DNA of 6,074 bases from Candidatus Altarchaeales archaeon A3 (GTDB lineage: Archaea > Altiarchaeota > Altiarchaeia > Altiarchaeales > Altiarchaeaceae). Shown here one piece after another: positions 4,731 through 6,074 of the stretch. The notes under the pieces are model-generated. The model was not told the DNA's origin. It worked only from the letters and a program-made list of their open reading frames with translations, and made no database searches. The stretch covers positions 1 to 6,074 of the forward strand of contig MTER01000170.1 of NCBI GenBank assembly GCA_002083985.1, written 5' to 3'. Within the stretch, counting starts at the first letter, position 1. The number at the start of each line of letters is the position of its first letter. Position numbers and translations under genes: made by a program.

Positions 4731-4851
4731 TTTGTTAAATTTATAAATTTTTTGTTATCTGTAAAATAAAACAAATTAAGAAAAGAAGATTATTTTATTT
4801 TAATTCTAATTTATTTAATTTACTTTACTTTGAATTTAAAAAAAATATAAA
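4731..4851. promoter_or_regulatory. Divergent intergenic region with both promoters
   Basis: These 121 AT-rich bases separate the start codons of the DUF4178 gene (minus) and the helical membrane protein (plus). On the minus strand TTTTATTTTA near 4763-4772 is a possible TATA box for the DUF4178 gene. The symmetric AATTTATAAATTT (4738-4750) lies too close to the ATG to serve as one. On the plus strand no box stands out from the background, and neither gene has a clear ribosome site. Confidence 0.35.
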
Positions 4852-5826
4852 ATGAAAAAAATTTCATTATTACTTGTTTGTTTCCTTGTTTGTTCGGGTT
4901 GTTGCATAATTTATAATATAAGCGATGCGGATGCAGAAGATGCAGACATAGTCGGCGATTTGAGAAATTTAAATCCCGAGGCAGGTCTTGAATATTCAGA
5001 GGTTGATGATATAAAGCAGGATGTATTGATAATGCTTTACACAACCGAAAGGAAAAATTTATCACAGGATATGCAAATTTTTGCATCGGAAACAAAAAAT
5101 TTTCTCGTTGAGTTTAATAAAATTTATCTGAATGGCAAAAGAGGCGATTTGAACGCAAAAGAAATAGCAATAAGGGATTGTGCAAATTTAAGAGCACAAA
5201 TTCCAAAAAATCCGAAATATATTGAAGAGATAGATGCAGTGGAAAGTGCCAATGTGCTGCTCAATAAATTTATTTATGATACTGCGATGTTCTTTGAAAA
5301 TCTGGGAAATACTGATGATGTAACCAGAAAAAAAATTTCTTATTATAGAAATGCGTCGCTGGGCTATGAACTTTGCGAAGAAGCGGTCCTGGCAACATCT
5401 TTAAAGGTCTCGGCGGATGAAACAGAAAAAAAGTATAATAAAGATATGATAAAGGCAATGATGTTAATGAACGACGGTTTAAGCGAATTAAATTTAACAA
5501 ATATAACAACTGGAAATGTTGAAAATGCGAGTATGAGCGAAAAAATTGAGGTGATTGTTAAATTTGGTTCCGCACGGGAACAATTTAGTGACGCATCTGC
5601 TATTTATAAGTCGCATAATGAATATGAACTGGCAAATAAGTGCAAAGAAAAAACTGATGAAATTGACAAAATTATGCTGGCACTTCAGGGCAGTGCATTC
5701 TCATTTTTATTTCTGATTGCATCATCATTTTTATTAGTAGTAACATACTTGTTTTTAAGAATAGCTGAATGGAAAAAAGCAATGTATGATGTATCGCTTG
5801 GGGATGAAATTCTGGGGAAGGTGTAG
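4852..5826 (+). CDS. Secreted helical protein with C-terminal membrane anchor
   Basis: A 324-aa protein of no recognised family. Residues 1-28 form a signal peptide: MKK, a hydrophobic core to about residue 23, and a likely cut after ADA (26-28). A Cys cluster (CSGCC, 14-18) falls in the core, but the position three residues before Cys17 is Cys, which does not fit a lipobox well. Residues 29-281 are mostly helical and charged, outside the membrane, with stretches that look like helix pairs (for example SAREQFSDASAIYKSHNEYE near 240-260, TPR-like in tone). Residues 282-302 form one membrane helix, followed by a 22-residue cytoplasmic tail (RIAEWKKAMYDVSLGDEILG). The protein would be an extracytoplasmic sensor or scaffold. 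It is the only plus-strand gene here and stands alone, divergent from the DUF4178 gene. Confidence 0.8.
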   Translation: MKKISLLLVCFLVCSGCCIIYNISDADAEDADIVGDLRNLNPEAGLEYSEVDDIKQDVLIMLYTTERKNLSQDMQIFASETKNFLVEFNKIYLNGKRGDLNAKEIAIRDCANLRAQIPKNPKYIEEIDAVESANVLLNKFIYDTAMFFENLGNTDDVTRKKISYYRNASLGYELCEEAVLATSLKVSADETEKKYNKDMIKAMMLMNDGLSELNLTNITTGNVENASMSEKIEVIVKFGSAREQFSDASAIYKSHNEYELANKCKEKTDEIDKIMLALQGSAFSFLFLIASSFLLVVTYLFLRIAEWKKAMYDVSLGDEILGKV

Positions 5827-5930
5827 TTGATAGTGTCTAATTGCATAATTAATCTACAATATAAAAAATATTAAGTAGTATCCATCCATAAACTCGTAAT
5901 TTTTGTCAAAAACTCAATAATTTACCGATG

Positions 5931-5958
5931 GCGTAAAAAATAGGTGACTTTTTTTCGC
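5931..5958. terminator. Likely bidirectional terminator hairpin
   Basis: GCGTAAAAAA (5931-5940) pairs with TTTTTTTCGC (5949-5958) with one mismatch around an 8-base loop. It gives a T-run on both strands, about 105 bases past the stop of the plus-strand gene and downstream of the possible minus-strand gene at the right edge. The T-run would serve as an archaeal terminator for either direction. Confidence 0.4.
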
Positions 5959-6005
5959 AATACATAAATTTTAAGATTTCTTCTAAGTAATTGTAACGAA
6001 ATAAC

Positions 6006-6074
6006 TTAATCAATTTGGAATAATTTTATAGTTCCATTTCCCATGAACCTTATCTTGGTTGTGGTGTTTAACAT
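6006..6074 (-). CDS. Possible C-terminus of a gene entering from the right edge (partial)
   Basis: The minus strand is open from the edge to a TAA at 6006-6008 and reads LNTTTKIRFMGNGTIKLFQID. The edge falls on an ATG codon, so it could also be a 22-residue frame by itself. No family is recognisable. The convergent arrangement with the gene at 4852-5826, and the terminator between them, make a gene tail plausible but unproven. Confidence 0.25.
   Translation of the reverse strand: MLNTTTKIRFMGNGTIKLFQID

Noticed and set aside
4411..4746. Plus-strand 111-aa frame opposite the DUF4178 gene
   Set aside because: Its translation is Ser/Phe/Pro-rich and typical of an antisense frame; the DUF4178 pattern is on the minus strand.
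4820..5509. Two minus-strand frames opposite the secreted helical protein
   Set aside because: The plus frame has a signal peptide, membrane anchor and full-length coding; the minus frames show no domain.

Overview
The window is a low-GC archaeal chromosome segment. The firmest evidence is a full-length archaeal-type exosome subunit, Rrp42, on the minus strand. An archaeal-style wHTH/RelE toxin-antitoxin pair, genes with no or very short leaders behind TATA-like boxes, and a small DUF1616-type membrane protein agree with this. The lineage cannot be fixed by reading; the AT-richness and a broken exosome superoperon (no Rrp4, Rrp41 or L37Ae beside Rrp42) would suit an Altiarchaeota/DPANN-like or other uncultured archaeon, but this is inference.

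Layout. Positions 1-734 hold no complete gene: a possible gene start leaving the left edge, a 65-bp element with inverted ends, a degenerate dispersed element with a strong hairpin, and about 200 bp packed with hairpins. Positions 735-1762 carry a RelE-family toxin and its winged-helix antitoxin (minus strand, ATGA overlap), followed upstream by a second, frameshifted copy of the antitoxin and its promoter that has lost its toxin. Positions 1909-3487 are a compact minus-strand cluster, rrp42 then a 103-aa unknown then a PIN-domain nuclease. A 58-bp duplicate of the rrp42 start lies 217 bp upstream of the real one, with a copy of the dispersed element between them. Positions 3743-4730 hold the DUF1616-like membrane protein and a DUF4178 protein (both minus), separated by an ATTT microsatellite. 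Positions 4852-5826 hold a plus-strand secreted, C-terminally membrane-anchored helical protein. The window ends with a likely two-way terminator and possibly the tail of another minus-strand gene.

How it fits together. The rrp42 cluster pairs an RNA-degrading machine with a PIN nuclease. The most unusual feature is architectural: short copies of gene 5' ends are repeated, with cargo between them. A 24-bp repeat that reads MKKV(R/K)(A/S)I on the minus strand occurs four times (8-31, 341-364, 1378-1401, 1739-1762) and separates the hairpin element, the toxin-antitoxin module and the decayed antitoxin. The rrp42 start is duplicated in a similar way. This looks like an att-like array, or repeated duplication of gene starts, in which each insertion leaves an intact copy of the target gene start downstream.
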